A model generated the notes under the pieces. It was given only the letters and a program-made list of their open reading frames with translations, was not told the origin of the DNA and ran no database searches. 64,000 bases of DNA from Drechslerella dactyloides (Eukaryota; Ascomycota; Orbiliomycetes; Orbiliales; Orbiliaceae): assembly GCA_020064725.1 (NCBI GenBank), contig JAGTWJ010000001.1, positions 1,488,001 through 1,552,000 of the forward strand. The letters are read 5' to 3'. Of the stretch, positions 35,101 to 47,131 are shown in pieces. Each line of letters starts with the position of its first letter. Position 1 is the stretch's first letter. The translations under genes and the position numbers were made by a program.

Positions 35101-35782
35101 ACTTTGTAGGTTTCAGCGTTTTTTTAAATCCATGTATAATGTAAGTCGTACAGTATGTAAGTTTTTGTAAATGTACAATGCGACTGTTTTCCAACTAGCA
35201 AGGCACACTAATGTACGTCGGCGTTATGTATATGTACGTATGGGGAGAGCCGCTTTATGCGAAGGGGAAAATAAATAACGGAGAACTGGGAATAGCAGTA
35301 GCGTGGGTATGGACACAAGAATAACCAGGCGGTTGCGCGTGATCGGTCCGGTATTCTTCTCGTCGTGTGGCGTTACGTTTCGACTCCGTTTGATGCCGAT
35401 TGCGACTACACTTCAGTCATGCATCGCACGCATTTTCTGCGCCGACAGATGTGAAATGCGGCATCCATTCGCTCCGACACGATTAAATTTTGTTGAATTG
35501 CGCTCGCGAATGCTCACCCCCACGTTATATATAGCAGAACTCGTAATGTTTGGAACACCGTGTGCGACTGTGTATGCGCGACCATGCTTTCCCCACAAGG
35601 TGTATAGAATATACCATGCGAGAGAAGACCGGCGATCGACTGCCATAGTTGGTCATCATGGCATCGATCGACGAGGGCCATCCATAGATGGACAGTACAC
35701 GATGCATACACGCGTGTGTATACGGCACCTGTTCGTTGACCGGCAAAGCACACACAGGTGGTACTTGGCCACAGCTGGGCAT
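29152..35782. other. Long gene-poor flank upstream of the Q/M-rich gene
   Basis: About 6.6 kb without a supported gene. From 29400 to about 31500 the plus strand is purine-rich, so the minus strand is C/T-rich, as in promoters and leaders of minus-strand fungal genes. Microsatellites are present: a GGAGGA tract near 29905-29935, GCGAGCGG near 30225-30265, CAGGCA units at 30515-30542, CA repeats near 31400-31430 and GCTT near 32310-32330. From 33000 on it is mixed and AT-richer. A TATA-like GATATAAAA lies near 34345 on the plus strand without a supported gene. Confidence 0.45.
30515..30542. repeat. CAGGCA hexanucleotide microsatellite
   Basis: Four perfect CAGGCA units plus CA, in the C/T-rich (minus-strand) leader region of the Q/M-rich gene. 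It accounts for a VPVPVPVPV string in a spurious minus-strand open frame. Confidence 0.8.
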
Positions 35783-36043
35783 CTAGGTAGTTAGCTGGCT
35801 GCCCAGCGTCATCCGCTTGATGTTGGGGTCGCCGTAGACCTCCAATTGGCGGCTGCCTTTCCTGAGCAGAAACTCGATCGTGCTGAAGTCCTTGCGGTCG
35901 ACCTCGGTGGCATACCGTCTGAACTCTCGTGTGACGAACGCCTTGAAGTGGCTGCGGCTGCCCGCGGGCTTGCGGGCGGCGGCGCGCAGGCAGCGGCGAT
36001 AGAGGGCCAGGACCTCGCGCTGGATGCCCGAGTAGTGGGACAT
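35783..36043 (-). CDS. LYR-motif succinate dehydrogenase assembly factor (SDHAF1/Sdh6 type)
   Basis: One exon encodes 86 residues. The first true ATG in frame is at 36043, giving MSHYSGIQREVLALYRRCLR; a longer frame needs a GTG start and is not preferred. LYR is at residues 14-16, followed by the basic RAAARKP and later the FVTREFRRYATEVDRKDFSTIEFLLRKGSRQLEVY segment that matches the SDHAF1 subfamily (helix with Phe, then EF/YLLRRGxRQLEL). SDHAF1/Sdh6 binds the iron-sulfur subunit Sdh2 in the mitochondrial matrix, helping cluster delivery from the HSC20 chaperone and protecting it from oxidation. Length is normal for the family. It diverges from the farnesyltransferase alpha gene. Confidence 0.85.
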   Translation of the reverse strand: MSHYSGIQREVLALYRRCLRAAARKPAGSRSHFKAFVTREFRRYATEVDRKDFSTIEFLLRKGSRQLEVYGDPNIKRMTLGSQLTT

Positions 36044-37007
36044 GGCTCTCTCGTAAGCGGAATTGGCGGTCAGCTCCACTTCTACAGCTGGTACAATGAT
36101 CGATCCCGTTCCTGTAACGTTTCTCGATCGTGTATCTAGGTACCGGCGTGGGCTGTATATACGTCACATCAGTGGAGATTCTTAGACACAGGCTGAAACT
36201 TGCACTCCAACAGCATTGGTCCCATACCTATACCTGGCGAGCTACTTATGACGCTAGCGAGGACTGACGGCCAGCCGTGAATGGCGCGACGGAGAGCAGG
36301 AACGGTGGAGTTCGAGTCGTGGTGGAGAACGGATGGAATGGTGCCTGCAGAGGGCGTCTGTCGGAACACGGAGCCTGGATTGGCGGGTGGCTGCAGCCTC
36401 GGATCTGGACGCATTGAGCGCATGCCCTGACCTTCTGACAGCAGCATCTGACGGGCTCTCTCTCGGAGGCGGAGAAGCATACGGACATGCGACACTCGCC
36501 ACAGTGTAGCTTCAGGCCGGTCTGGATTGGCTGCAGAAAGGACAGCTAAGTGCGAAGCCGTTCGCAAGATGGTGATGATGTGATGTGATATAGGTCGTGG
36601 TGCATTGCGAACCGTGGCAACGGTCCCCGCGACCTTCTCGCTCTGGCCACCGCCCGCCCACAGCATCAAGCAAGAATCCGCCTCGATCTTCCGGCCGCAT
36701 GAACGCCCGACGACGCCGCGGAGGTTATTCCGACATCTCATCCGAAGACGAGAGAACCGAGATCGGGCGAGCTGTCAGCAGCATCTTGCTTGTGCAGCAC
36801 GAACCATGGCAACAGGCTCGTCGCAAGCCCAGCAGCCAAACGCGGCGCCCGTCTTCCGCGGACAGCGGCGTGTTGCCGGGCTGCCTCCACTCGACGTCTT
36901 TCCCCTCCTCCTCAGCTTCTCAACCTCCTCCATCACGACCGCCCATCACGACCGTCACCAGCCACATCCATTACCATCGCGTCCTTCGCATAGGATAGGC
37001 CGGCAGC
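36044..37007. other. Divergent upstream region of the SDHAF1-like gene and ram2
   Basis: About 960 bases. Several open frames on both strands overlap one another and have Ser/Arg/Pro-rich composition without known motifs. They look like chance frames in GC-rich promoter DNA. The 90 bases before 37008 are C/A-rich on the plus strand, as in a leader. Confidence 0.4.
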
Positions 37008-38193
37008 ATGGCGGCGCCCTATTCCGACTCCGGCCTCGACGATGCCGACACCGACTACTCCACCGACCCCGCATGGGCCGACGTCACGCCCCTCCCCCAG
37101 GACGACGGCGATAACCCGCTCGCCCAGATCGCCTACATGCCCGAGTACGCGCTGGCGATGTCCTACCTCCGGGCCGTCATGGCCGCCAACGACCACTCCC
37201 CGCGCGTCCTCGCCCTGACCGCCGAGATCATCAACATGAACCCGGCCCACTACACCGTCTGGGGCTACCGTTTCCGCACCCTCATGTCCCTCGATCTCGC
37301 CGGCCAGCTCGGCACCGACGCCGTCCCCTGGAGCTGGCGCCGCGAGCTCGACTGGGTGCAGTCGATCGCCTGCGAACATGAGAAGAACTATCAGATCTGG
37401 CACCACCGCCAGCTCATCGTCGACCATCTGGCCGACCCGACGGGCGAGCGGGCTCGCACCGAGGAGATGTTCGCATTAGACTCCAAAAACTACCACGTCT
37501 GGACCTACCGTCAGTGGCTCGTCCGGCGGTTCGCCCTGTTTGACGACGAGGAGCTGGCCGTGACGACAAAGATGCTGGGCGAGGACATCCGGAACAACAG
37601 TGCGTGGAACCACCGGTTCTTCGTCGTCTTCGGCAGCCTGCCGGACGGGCAAAAGCCCACGGAGGAGGTCATCAAGCGGGAAACCGAGTTCGCGAAGGAC
37701 GCAATCAAGCTGACCCCGCAGAACCCGAGTCCCTGGAACTACCTCAAGGCGTATGTTCCTATCTATATCAGCTGGCAACTGAATGGCATCTTTGGCTAAC
37801 GCTCCGGCTTATGAAACAGCGTCCTACGGCAGGGCGACATCAAACTGGCAGCGCTGCAGTCCTTCTGTGAGCAATTCTCGCCCGTTCTCTCGCCGGACGA
37901 GATCAAATCGTCGCACGCCCTCGACGTCTTGTCGGATATCTACGACGAGACCGGCGACGCAGCCAGAGCTGAGAAGGTACGCACTCTCGATCGTGTCAGC
38001 CGCCTAGACTTTCCCTACGTTACACACTTCTCCCCGTCTGATTGATACGTAACCATGGCTAACTCGGAGCTCGCTCGTCGAATAGGCCCTGGAGCTGCTC
38101 GCGTCCAAGTTCGATCCCGTCAGGAAAAACTACTGGCGGTACAGACGGCGACAGCTGGGATCCAAAACTCCGGTCGTCTCGGCCACGGCGTGA
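37008..38193 (+). CDS. ram2: Protein farnesyltransferase/geranylgeranyltransferase I alpha subunit
   Basis: Three exons (37008-37750, 37820-37976, 38086-38193) with consistent phases encode 335 residues. Protein prenyltransferase alpha repeats are clear: NPAHYTVWGYRFRTL, EKNYQIWHHRQLIVDHL, SKNYHVWTYRQWLVRRF, NNSAWNHRFFVVF and NPSPWNYLKA, each with the W-x3-R type core. The C-terminal exon ends KNYWRYRRRQLG, a final partial repeat. The alpha subunit pairs with either the farnesyl or the geranylgeranyl-I beta subunit and prenylates CaaX proteins such as Ras, Rho and mating pheromone. The acidic N-terminus (DSGLDDADTDYSTD) is common in fungal orthologues. The farnesyl substrate derives from the mevalonate pathway, but the distance to erg12 gives no evidence of co-regulation. 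Confidence 0.93.
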
Positions 38194-40048
38194 CCGGCAT
38201 CGTTGGCTTTTACCAATTGAAGCAGAGTATATAATGAGATTACTCGATACGATATGATATGATATAATACGTTACGTCTCACGAATGGTGCGGCGGAGCT
38301 GTACCACCTGGGATGGTATGAATGCTATTTATACAGCGACGCAGCACCGTATGTCTGGTTTGAAAGGAGCAGAGTTTGGTCTACAAGACGGGCACTGCAT
38401 GGCTCGGCTTTGTTTTGGGGATCCGAGACCCCGACGGGATATATTCCGCAACGATTCCAGGATGATAAGGAGGCGTGTGATACGTTTAAGTTTATTTCCG
38501 GCGTTGTTAAGTGTGGGTGCATGTGCAGGTGGAGGCGGACAGTCAACGTCATCAGGACTAGCTCTGTTAGCTGGCTCGCTGTCGGTTCCGACGATGCGAT
38601 GTCGATGGGCAGGCTGGGTAGTACGGCATACATACATGCACCCACGCTAGTTCTGTATGTGCGTTACAGACATACATACAGACCAGACATACATACACGC
38701 ACACATGCATCCATTGTCCTCGAGACGACGTACATACATATACATACAGACGCCTCCACAATGGCTTGTGACGGACGGAAGGACGGACGGGCTCTCCGTC
38801 CGAACGGCTAGGCAGCCAGCCCCGGGTTCCAGCCCAGCCACGTAGCAATGCATCGATTCGCGTATATCGCACCAATAGCCTACAGATATACCTCTGCGTA
38901 TATACTTTATGTTAATGTCACATGTACCTACCTACTCTACATCGACATTGGCATTCCCGTGCACGCAAGAAGCCGAATGGATGCCTGCTTCGTCGGCTGT
39001 TGGACACGGTAGACGCTGAGCCTCGGATGTCGACGCTCGACGCAGTTGCTATAGACTAGCTTGGAGAGGTACATGTCTACGTAGCCGTCTATGCACTTGT
39101 GGACCTTGTTCCCGGGGACATCGATGTTTGGATGCTGCCTTGGATCTGGCGTACATGCACCCTCGCTGAACTTTAATCCAAGGGGGGTTACAGACAATAA
39201 TTGCCCATCGCCCTTGAAGAGATTCAGGTGTGCGGCAGAGATGCGCTTCGATTTGGAAATCGGATCGGCAACGTGCATGTAGCCCGATGCCTACATGGTG
39301 ACGTTTACTTTGCTCGCGAGAGGCTGCTCGCAAGCATCGCGGCTGCCGGCTGTTGGGACGCGAGTCTAACAATCGCGCGGCGGCGGCGGCATGCCCGACA
39401 TCACGACGACTGCAACACTTGATGCACTGACGAGGGAAGCAGGGGGGGGTTTTCTATAGTCTCGGACGCTGAGGGATTTAGGCTTAGCACTCCGGTTGAC
39501 GGCACACATGGTCTGTTGGATTGCATGTTGAAGGAATTCAAGACGAATCGGGCTGGTTATATGTGAAGAGTAGTAGTATAGGTAGTAGTAGTGCGTCTTG
39601 CGATGTTGGATTGAGTCGGCTCAACACGTACGGGATCGGAATTTGATACAGGCCGAAACGATGAACTATTCCGGGAGGTATCTTGGGCGATGATGTAGGT
39701 CGTGCATCATGGAGACATCGGGTCCACGAGGCAAGATCTGCTCTGTTAACGGTCGCTTTGCACATGAAGGGCCATAATCTGTATGGATCGGGTCGCGAGA
39801 ACGAGATGGATGAATGAATGTCTAGTCCGAGATGGGATGGATAGACAGGCAGATAAGTGGACGGGCGGATGGCATCGGAAAAATCAGGTTCGCGGACGGC
39901 ATCGAGGTCAGAAATGCCATCGAGGCCACAGTCGAGGACGGAGAGTAGAAAATCCGACACTGCGCACGCTTGCTCCGGTGAAAAAAAATTTGCGCGAAGC
40001 TGACCGAACGGTTGTCTCGTAAACCATGAAAAAAGAATATATCGGCTG
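38194..40048. other. Spacer with CATA-type microsatellites
   Basis: No supported gene. Imperfect ACATACAT/CATACAGA repeats occupy about 38625-38755 and generate Thr/His- or Val/Cys-rich chance frames on both strands. The rest is mixed composition. Confidence 0.45.
38625..38755. repeat. Imperfect CATA tetranucleotide repeat region
   Basis: Repeated ACATACAT, CATACAGA and CATACATAC words are interrupted by CACGC-type units. It lies in the 3' flank of the farnesyltransferase alpha gene. Confidence 0.6.
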
Positions 40049-41163
40049 TTATTTCTTCCGGTCGCTCGTCCCATTCACAGCGGGATGCCCGTTTGTATCA
40101 TCCATCGCTCTTGTCCCGTCGCCAACCGCTCCATCCTCCTGCTGTTGTCGCTCTCTCGTCGGCCGTTGCGACCTCGCCGCTGCCTCCATTGTCCTCCTGA
40201 GTGTTTCATCGTCCATTGCGAGGAGCTCGGGTGGTATATTGCTCGTTCGAATTAATGCCTCCAACTGACTGTCCAAATTGTCAAGCCGGGACTCGAGCTC
40301 GCTGGCTGTCTGTTCAGCTCTGGTGAAGATGCGTATAATTCGGGCGCTCCCGCCCTCAATGAGGGGTGGGGATGCACGCGTGGGGAGAGGTAGATGTTAG
40401 CATTATACACTGGTGTTAATATAAGTAAGTAACCATTCATGCATGCAGGCATGCATGCATGGAGGTATATGAAACGTTATAATTAACAGTGCGGTCGACC
40501 TTCTGTGGACGGCAATTGGGAGTCTCCCGACGCGAAGAAGAGCGGTAGGTGGTACAAGATGGAATGGATCGGGGGAGAAATGGCCACAAGCGAAATCTAA
40601 CAGTGAGCCTCGGACGGAAATGGGGAGGAAGTGGTGCTGGTGTCAGGCTAGGGATATGTAGGGGCGGCAAGCTCGCGAGCAGCCAGACATCAGGTCAGGC
40701 CGACGGCTGAGCTGAACTGCGCTCTGCAGATGGTGGCTACACCTCCTTCTCGGTATAGAAATTTGTAGCTTGACCAAAGGTACCAGGTGCCCTACGGCCG
40801 GCCAATGAGCGCCCGGGATCCAGGACCCATGGCCCAGCCGGATGGCGAACTAGGTAACTGGCCAACAAGTTTGCATGCATGTTGGGTGTATTTGCGCAAA
40901 CCGTCGGTTACGCTAGAGTCGAGACCGGCCAGCCGCTATAATAGCACCGCTCATATTAAAGACAAAAGGCTATCATATATTCACCTGACGAGATCTTGAT
41001 AAGTCTAAAACGAAAATTTCCCAGTGAAATTGGAGATTAGCGAGACACTATGATGTCGGAGGCTGCAGGAGTTCGCCTAACCTGTACGAAACTGTTCCGC
41101 GGAAGAGGGCGAGGGTGAACGACCTACCTGTCCGATGTCCACTTCCTCTGATTCGGAAGGCAT
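40049..41163 (-). CDS. Small coiled-coil protein, split by a long intron
   Basis: A minus-strand exon (40354-40049) encodes RIIRIFTRAEQTASELESRL, then DNLDSQLEALIRTSNIPPELL and an Asp/Gly/Arg-rich tail ending SDRKK: a convincing amphipathic coiled coil. It has no ATG near its start. Upstream, after a C/T-rich leader, ATG 41163 opens MPSESEEVDIGQ and meets a GTAGGT donor at 41127. Joining the two in phase 0 through the ATTGAG acceptor (preceded by a GCTAAC branch site about 40 bases upstream) gives 113 residues. The implied intron of 773 bases is long for such a genome. One extra micro-exon (a 20-base candidate near 41000) with a different downstream acceptor also keeps frame and cannot be excluded. 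Family not recognised. Confidence 0.55.
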
Positions 41164-44100
41164 GCTTTCCGAGTGGTCTCTCGTCAGATATTGATTACTC
41201 TGCGGTATCACGGCCGACGGCGTGAGAATCGATATCCTGCGACTGAGGTCGTACAGGCGGCCAGTCGGCGGTGCGAGTGGGGTGGACGGTCGGGACAGAA
41301 GTTGCTCGCAGCAGGCCTGGCGGTGCGGCGTTTCTCCGGAGATCAGCGTGTGATAGGTAGGTAGCGCGAGAGCGATGGCGGAGGGAGGGAGGATTTGAAT
41401 TGGTTGGTGAGGAGATGTCTTCCGGAGCGATGTTGGAGGTTGAGGTCGAGGCCGCCGGCTGCCGTGTTACCAACTGGCAAAAAGGGTCCCCAGCTGTCCG
41501 GAGTCTCCCAGACGCCGCAGCCCCCCCAAACCTCAACCACAACCTCCACTGGGCTTCTGGCTTCTGACGACGTGCATTCTCGCAAATTACGCCTCAAAAG
41601 AGCAAGCACCACGATCTTTCCTTGATAAAAAGGGCGCCGGGCGAGCTAGCCGGGCAAAAAATTAAAAAATGCGAGTGGGCCCGCCCACGGGTGCACACGA
41701 AAAAGAAACGCCGTCGACGGCCTTCTGCAGCCAGTCTGCTGTTCCGATTCTGAGTCGTCCCTCCCGCCAGGTTTTCGCACGAAATCGACCGGACTAGACC
41801 GCTAAAGCATGCAGCCTGCTATTGAACTCGTGCTTCAGACCCTCGCTCGCTCGAAACGCCGCCGTTGCTAGTAGCTCCTTATTAGCTATCGCGTCCGCTG
41901 AGGGAGACTCTATAGATGGAATCGGACCATCCCTACATACAGACGAACGGCAGCCTGCGCCTCTGTCGAGACGGGGCCACGGGTGAAAAGGTTGCAAGAG
42001 AACCCTGGCTGCACACCAGCACTTACTGAGTACAGAGTGGACATACGTATCTGCGTACACATGCACATGCGCATGCCGGGCCGGATGCACGTTGTACATA
42101 TCTGTGCGGACACACGTCCTCGACATGCGTATGTATGGAGACGTCGAGGAAATGAGTCCCTCTGCAGCCAGCTTATGCTTTATGCAAGCACCCCAAAGTC
42201 TAAACTGAGGCAGCAGACTGACTAATGATACTAGCTGTCCCACGCCTGCAGGAATTTCGAAGCCCGCGAGCTCGGCGGGAATGGGAAACATGCACGATGG
42301 GATAACTGGCTTAAACGACACCGGCGTGTCTCACATCAACTCGTCTCCGCGGCACAGACGTGAGATACAGTACAGTTTGATTCAGATTTGTCGACAGCGG
42401 CAAGGCGCTGCATCCGGCTAGTGGACACGCCTGCAGATGGTGGGCCACATGGAGCGCAGCCATGTGCGGTATATTAGAGCAAGTCCCAGCTACGAGCTAT
42501 ACGCCATAAAAACAGAAAGAGAAATTGCAAGAAAGGGAAAGCAAAGGCCTCTTCGCAGACCCCATACCGATCATGCACTGGTTCCATGGTGCGCTCTGAC
42601 TGGTGGGAAGTACTTCCTGTAGGAAGGTTGCAGGCCCCAGCCAAAGGCGGCGGTAAAGTCGAGTAAGGTTCTGACGGCACATCTCAGCCTAGCCCTTGGG
42701 CCTATGCGTCGGAGTGTGCATGGGGCGTCTGCGAATGAGGCTGGCACCTTCGTTGTCGTCTCGACTTACCTGCTTTCCAGGAAGGAAAGTCTGTACGCCC
42801 GCGCTAGCGCAGCAGCTCTAACAGCAGATAATCTGCATATCGAATCAAGATTGGGCAAATGGCACCATCGATGCATTCTTAAGTTCAGAAGCACTTATAT
42901 CGCTATCTCCATTTCCCGATTTAAAATTTAATTTATTTTTCTCTCTCTCACCTTCCGCTCTCCGACTTTTCGAAATATCTGGCAGTTTTACTGACAAGAC
43001 GGCGACTCGTATACGTCCTCAGAGCTAAGCGTAACGGCATAACTCCGTCGCTTGGCCTATTGCGGGGAATTTCCTTCTTTCGCCCTAGAGCAGCCGGCTA
43101 CGTCATAGTAATCGTCATAACGCACAAGGGGAGAAATCCGCGGCCATGCACTGTTTGACGGCCTCCAAGAAAAGTTGGGAAAGCAGAAGCAAAAAAAACG
43201 AAATTTCGGTTTTCACAAGGGAAGGGACGAAACGCCCAAAGAGAGAAAAAAAATTTGGGATTGGACTGCCTCACGAGGGAATAAAGCAGCGAGAGAATTG
43301 ATTAGTATAGGTTACATAAGTTGCTATTAGTCCTGGTCCAGCGCTGTGGCTTTTGATTCCTTTTTCTGGCCTCTGTTTCCTCCCTTGAACAAAAGGGGAC
43401 TTCCCCTCGAGCTACACTATCAACGGCTTGAATACTCTGCTCCACTCGCCCAGCTCTTCAGCCATTGGGATTTCCGCTTGGCGGGTTCCGCGCTGGCCTG
43501 GCCTGCGGGTCTGTGAAAAGGGTTTAAGTGATCGACGCTCCAACTGACAGAACTATGCACTTCACGAACCACGTTTTTCTGTCCTCGGGCTGATGGTTAC
43601 TTTCATGTATCAAGCCGGCGATACTGCCTCCTAGCTCGGGAGCCCAAGAATGAGGAAAACAAGATCCCGTCAGAGGGTCCACAATTGAAAGATTGCAGGC
43701 GAAAACTCCGATCGTGGCAGCCCGAGTGTTTGGTGCTTCCATTATCTCTCGTCCTGGCAGGGTGGGCTTCCTTCGAAGAAGCTATAGATTCCGCGAAGGA
43801 AGGGGGTGGCCTCCTAAGTTCCAAGAGCCCCCCTGATCCAGCGGACCGGCTAGGAATCCGAACGAACTTCCTGCTCGAGAGGCAGCCGTCCCCAGTGCTT
43901 GCTTTGTGCCTCCGCTAAACCGATGTGTCTGACTGCGTTGTTGAAACCATCGCCAAAACACATTCTGGTCGGTTTTGGCTATTCTGCCTTTCAGGTCGGG
44001 TTCCCGGCTACCCTTGCATATAGAGCTTCGGATCTTAGCTGTGGCCTTGAACCGCGAGCCGGCGATCCTGCCCGCTGAATTCCCACCACCCTGCGCGTGC

Positions 44101-46159
44101 TGGCTATCCGGCACATGTCCGGATGGTCAGGCGGGTGCGTTAGCCTTCCTAGGCCAGCTCTGGCGTGTCTGCGTCCGCGCCTGATAGTATGGTGGTGCGT
44201 GGCGGTTTTCTTTGTCGCGATGGTATCATCTTGTTTGGACGTTCTCGTCCCGGGTCGAACGAAAGCTCTAGAGCTGGGATATTCCTGTGGCTGGAGAAGC
44301 CCCACATTGAAAGCTGTCCATGTAGACCTAAAATCCGGCGACTGCGACCTTGTTGGCCTCCGGTTACCTACTCGTTGCGAGCAAGGCTTGAGAAAACCAA
44401 TTCTTCGAGCTCGAGCAGGCCACGCAGCATCCGAGGCATCGCGTGTTAAGCTTTGACAAGCTAGAGTATGTGTTCCAGGCATTTACCTGTCGTAAAGAGG
44501 TCAGCTTAGGTCGGGAGAGCCGGCAAATTAAAGAGGCAACCGCTCATGTCTTCCCTCCGTATATATCCAGTTAGAGTATAAAACTGCACGAGCGAGAAGA
44601 GATAAGTTATAGGTTGCGCCAGCCCGCGAAGAAAAAAATGTGACCTAAACTCAATTGAGGCCGACACCTTGACTTTTTAACTGCTTGGTCCCCCCAAAAA
44701 AACAGTTTTTTGATTTTAATGGGCCGAAAAACACTGAGCCCATGAAAATTCAGGTCGCCTGCTTCTCCTTTGAACGAGCTGAAGTCTCATTCGCCAAGGT
44801 CCCATCCATGCACCTAATAAGGTACCTGACAAAGACCAGATACCGTTCGGAGGAAATCTGACCTGAGAACCCTCGTGGCATCTTTACTTTTTCGTCGCCC
44901 CGGGACCGTTGGCACATCTGAGTGTTGAAGCGAGCCCTCAAGTTCACCGGAACGTTTCGAGCAAAAGCAAGGATTTTTAGTGATTTTTTTTTTTTTCCTT
45001 TTCACCCCCAGACCCAAGCTCAGGCTCGGACAGAAACGGCGGTGGTGGCGATAGGTACCAGGAAAGGCTAGGCCCACACAAACCTTCGCAAAACGAAGAG
45101 ATCCCACGACGGCTGTTTCCTGACATTTCGGTTCGCCGTGCACTTGGGTGGCTTACAGGACGTGAGGGTTTGGTTGAAGCCTTTTGGAAGAAGAAATTCA
45201 TTAGATCGAAAAACAGTGGCGAATGAAGGGAGAGGGGCCCGCAGAGGTTGAGACGACACACACACCACCGACCAAACTCGATGAAACGTATTTCCCAGTC
45301 CACCAGCTGCTGATTATCCGAAGTGTCGCCAACTGCTCCAAAATTTGTCCCTGTTTTGACGCCTCGCAGTATCTTCGGGAAGCCAGTTTGATTGATTCCG
45401 GTCCGCGGAAGCCTTGTGGAGGTGGCCTGGGACTTTGGGCGGGATCAGGGAGCAGTGCAAGACAGCCGAGTACATCGACTTTCGGTATTGGGTCAGTTTG
45501 GAAGGCCGAAAGCAAACTATCAATTGATGAGAGGATACGGAAACCGACAGGACTCGAGCTTAGGAAGTGTCGTGCCCGCATTCTGGAGGTCAAGAACACT
45601 TCCACAAATCCACGTTACCTCCGCGTCCGCCAAAGCGGCGACTCAGCAGCGACTCATATAGCTCTCCTTGTGAGATCGAAAAAGGGTCAGCGTCTCCTTA
45701 GGCAGGAGCATAATTTTATCGACAGCATATAAATGTTCTCGAATTAGATTTTGCGACGTCTGCAAGAAACTGCATTTAGCCTCCTGCCACCTGGTTGGTT
45801 TGTCACGTTGTGCTAGGAGGGGGCCATTCTTTTCAGTCGAAATTTCTTATTTGCATTTTTCACCCACGTTGGCGGATCTCTTACCTCGGACACCCTTGGC
45901 TGTAATGTTATCAATTATCAGAAACTTGACAACAGAGAAGGTCCTCAACGCCGTGGCTGCGACAAGCATCGACAATTCATTTCGTCTGATTATCCATTTG
46001 GTGGTTTCCGTTGTGGTCAGCCAAAGCTTCTCTTGTGGAACGGAGCCAGTGAGCCGAATAATCGTCGGGCCTCAGTTTTTGGGAAGGCGCAACTCTTGTG
46101 CAGCCGAACGATTTCCATTTGACTGGGAACAATCAAATACTGGTAGCTCCTCCCTCTTG
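41164..46159. other. Gene-poor region
   Basis: The first 450 bases are the likely promoter and C/T-rich (minus strand) leader of the coiled-coil gene. The remainder to 46159 shows no supported gene. Open frames of 60-175 codons are present on both strands but lack family motifs, often start at near-cognate codons and overlap each other. No transposon remnants or tRNA recognised. Confidence 0.4.
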
Positions 46160-46167
46160 TATAAATA
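46160..46167 (+). promoter_or_regulatory. TATA box of the SAM-HMG box gene
   Basis: TATAAATA about 100 bases upstream of ATG 46266, followed by a C-rich leader. Position and sequence fit a core promoter. Confidence 0.5.
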
Positions 46168-46265
46168 TATTCGCCTGGCGTGAACGCAACAAGCCATCCT
46201 CCCCAGCATCGAATCCACACATATCCGAGCTTTGTTCGCCCGTTCGTCTACCGAAGTCCTTTTGC

Positions 46266-47090
46266 ATGTCGGATCTAAGGGAAATCCTCGACAGACTTGG
46301 ATTGTCCCAATATCTGGGACGCCTCATCGACGAGGGCTTCGACAGGTGGGACACAGTGCTGGATATCCAAGAGTCGGACCTGTGAGTTGGCCATATCCTG
46401 TTTGTGATTCTTGGTTTCGTTCTTTGATGCCCACACGCCTTTCTATGCTTCATTGCTCCCGCCCTTCTGACCGAAACCACCCTAACAAACACGTTCTTTT
46501 GCAAACAGAGCGTATATGGGGTTTAAATTAGGGCACCGTCGGGTAAGTGGTTGTTGTGACTTTCCCTGATTGTTTCATTCTTTCATTTCCCCGTTTCATT
46601 AAAAGCTGCAGCCGTGCCTGCTATTATTGCGAATGGGCCGGAGTTGGACACGATGCCAAACTTCGTCATCTCATCGGATAACACTGGCTTCTTGGGAGCG
46701 ACGTATGTCTAATGCCTGATCTTGTTTTGTTACCCGAAGATTCTCCAAAGAGCGATAGCACGGGACAGAGGTCTACCAGAAAACGAACCGCTCCCGTGGC
46801 TATACCAACAGCAGTACTCGGAAGACCCTGATGACGTTGACGACAAGTCCTCGCCGAGGGGCTTCAGGCCCGAATTCAAGGGTGTTGTCCAGACGAAACG
46901 CAAGTACCGTCGACATCCAAAGGTATGGAACTCCCTGAGATGGATGATACCTGTCCTCTTCACTCGGAGATGCTGACGAAAGCCCTAGCCGGATGAACAC
47001 GCGCCGGAGAAGCCCCCATCAGCTTATGTGATGTTCGCCAACCGTAAGTTATTCTCCATTTGACCTACCCCAGAAATTTTTGTGGTGATC

Positions 47091-47131
<41 letters not shown>

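Noticed and set aside
36169..36741. 190-codon minus-strand frame between the SDHAF1-like gene and ram2
   Set aside because: Overlaps several other frames of the same size in GC-rich promoter DNA, and no motif was seen.
41794..42321. 175-codon minus-strand frame
   Set aside because: Near-cognate start and a tail rich in chance CATGCA words; no domain or splice support.
44240..44270. GTTCGACCC on the minus strand, tRNA T-arm like
   Set aside because: The flanking bases do not form a T stem and no A box is visible.
46578..46705. Possible extra exon in the SAM-HMG gene between LGHRR and ILQRA
   Set aside because: It is open and flanked by usable AG and GT, but including it would break the SAM-domain helix that is continuous when it is skipped.
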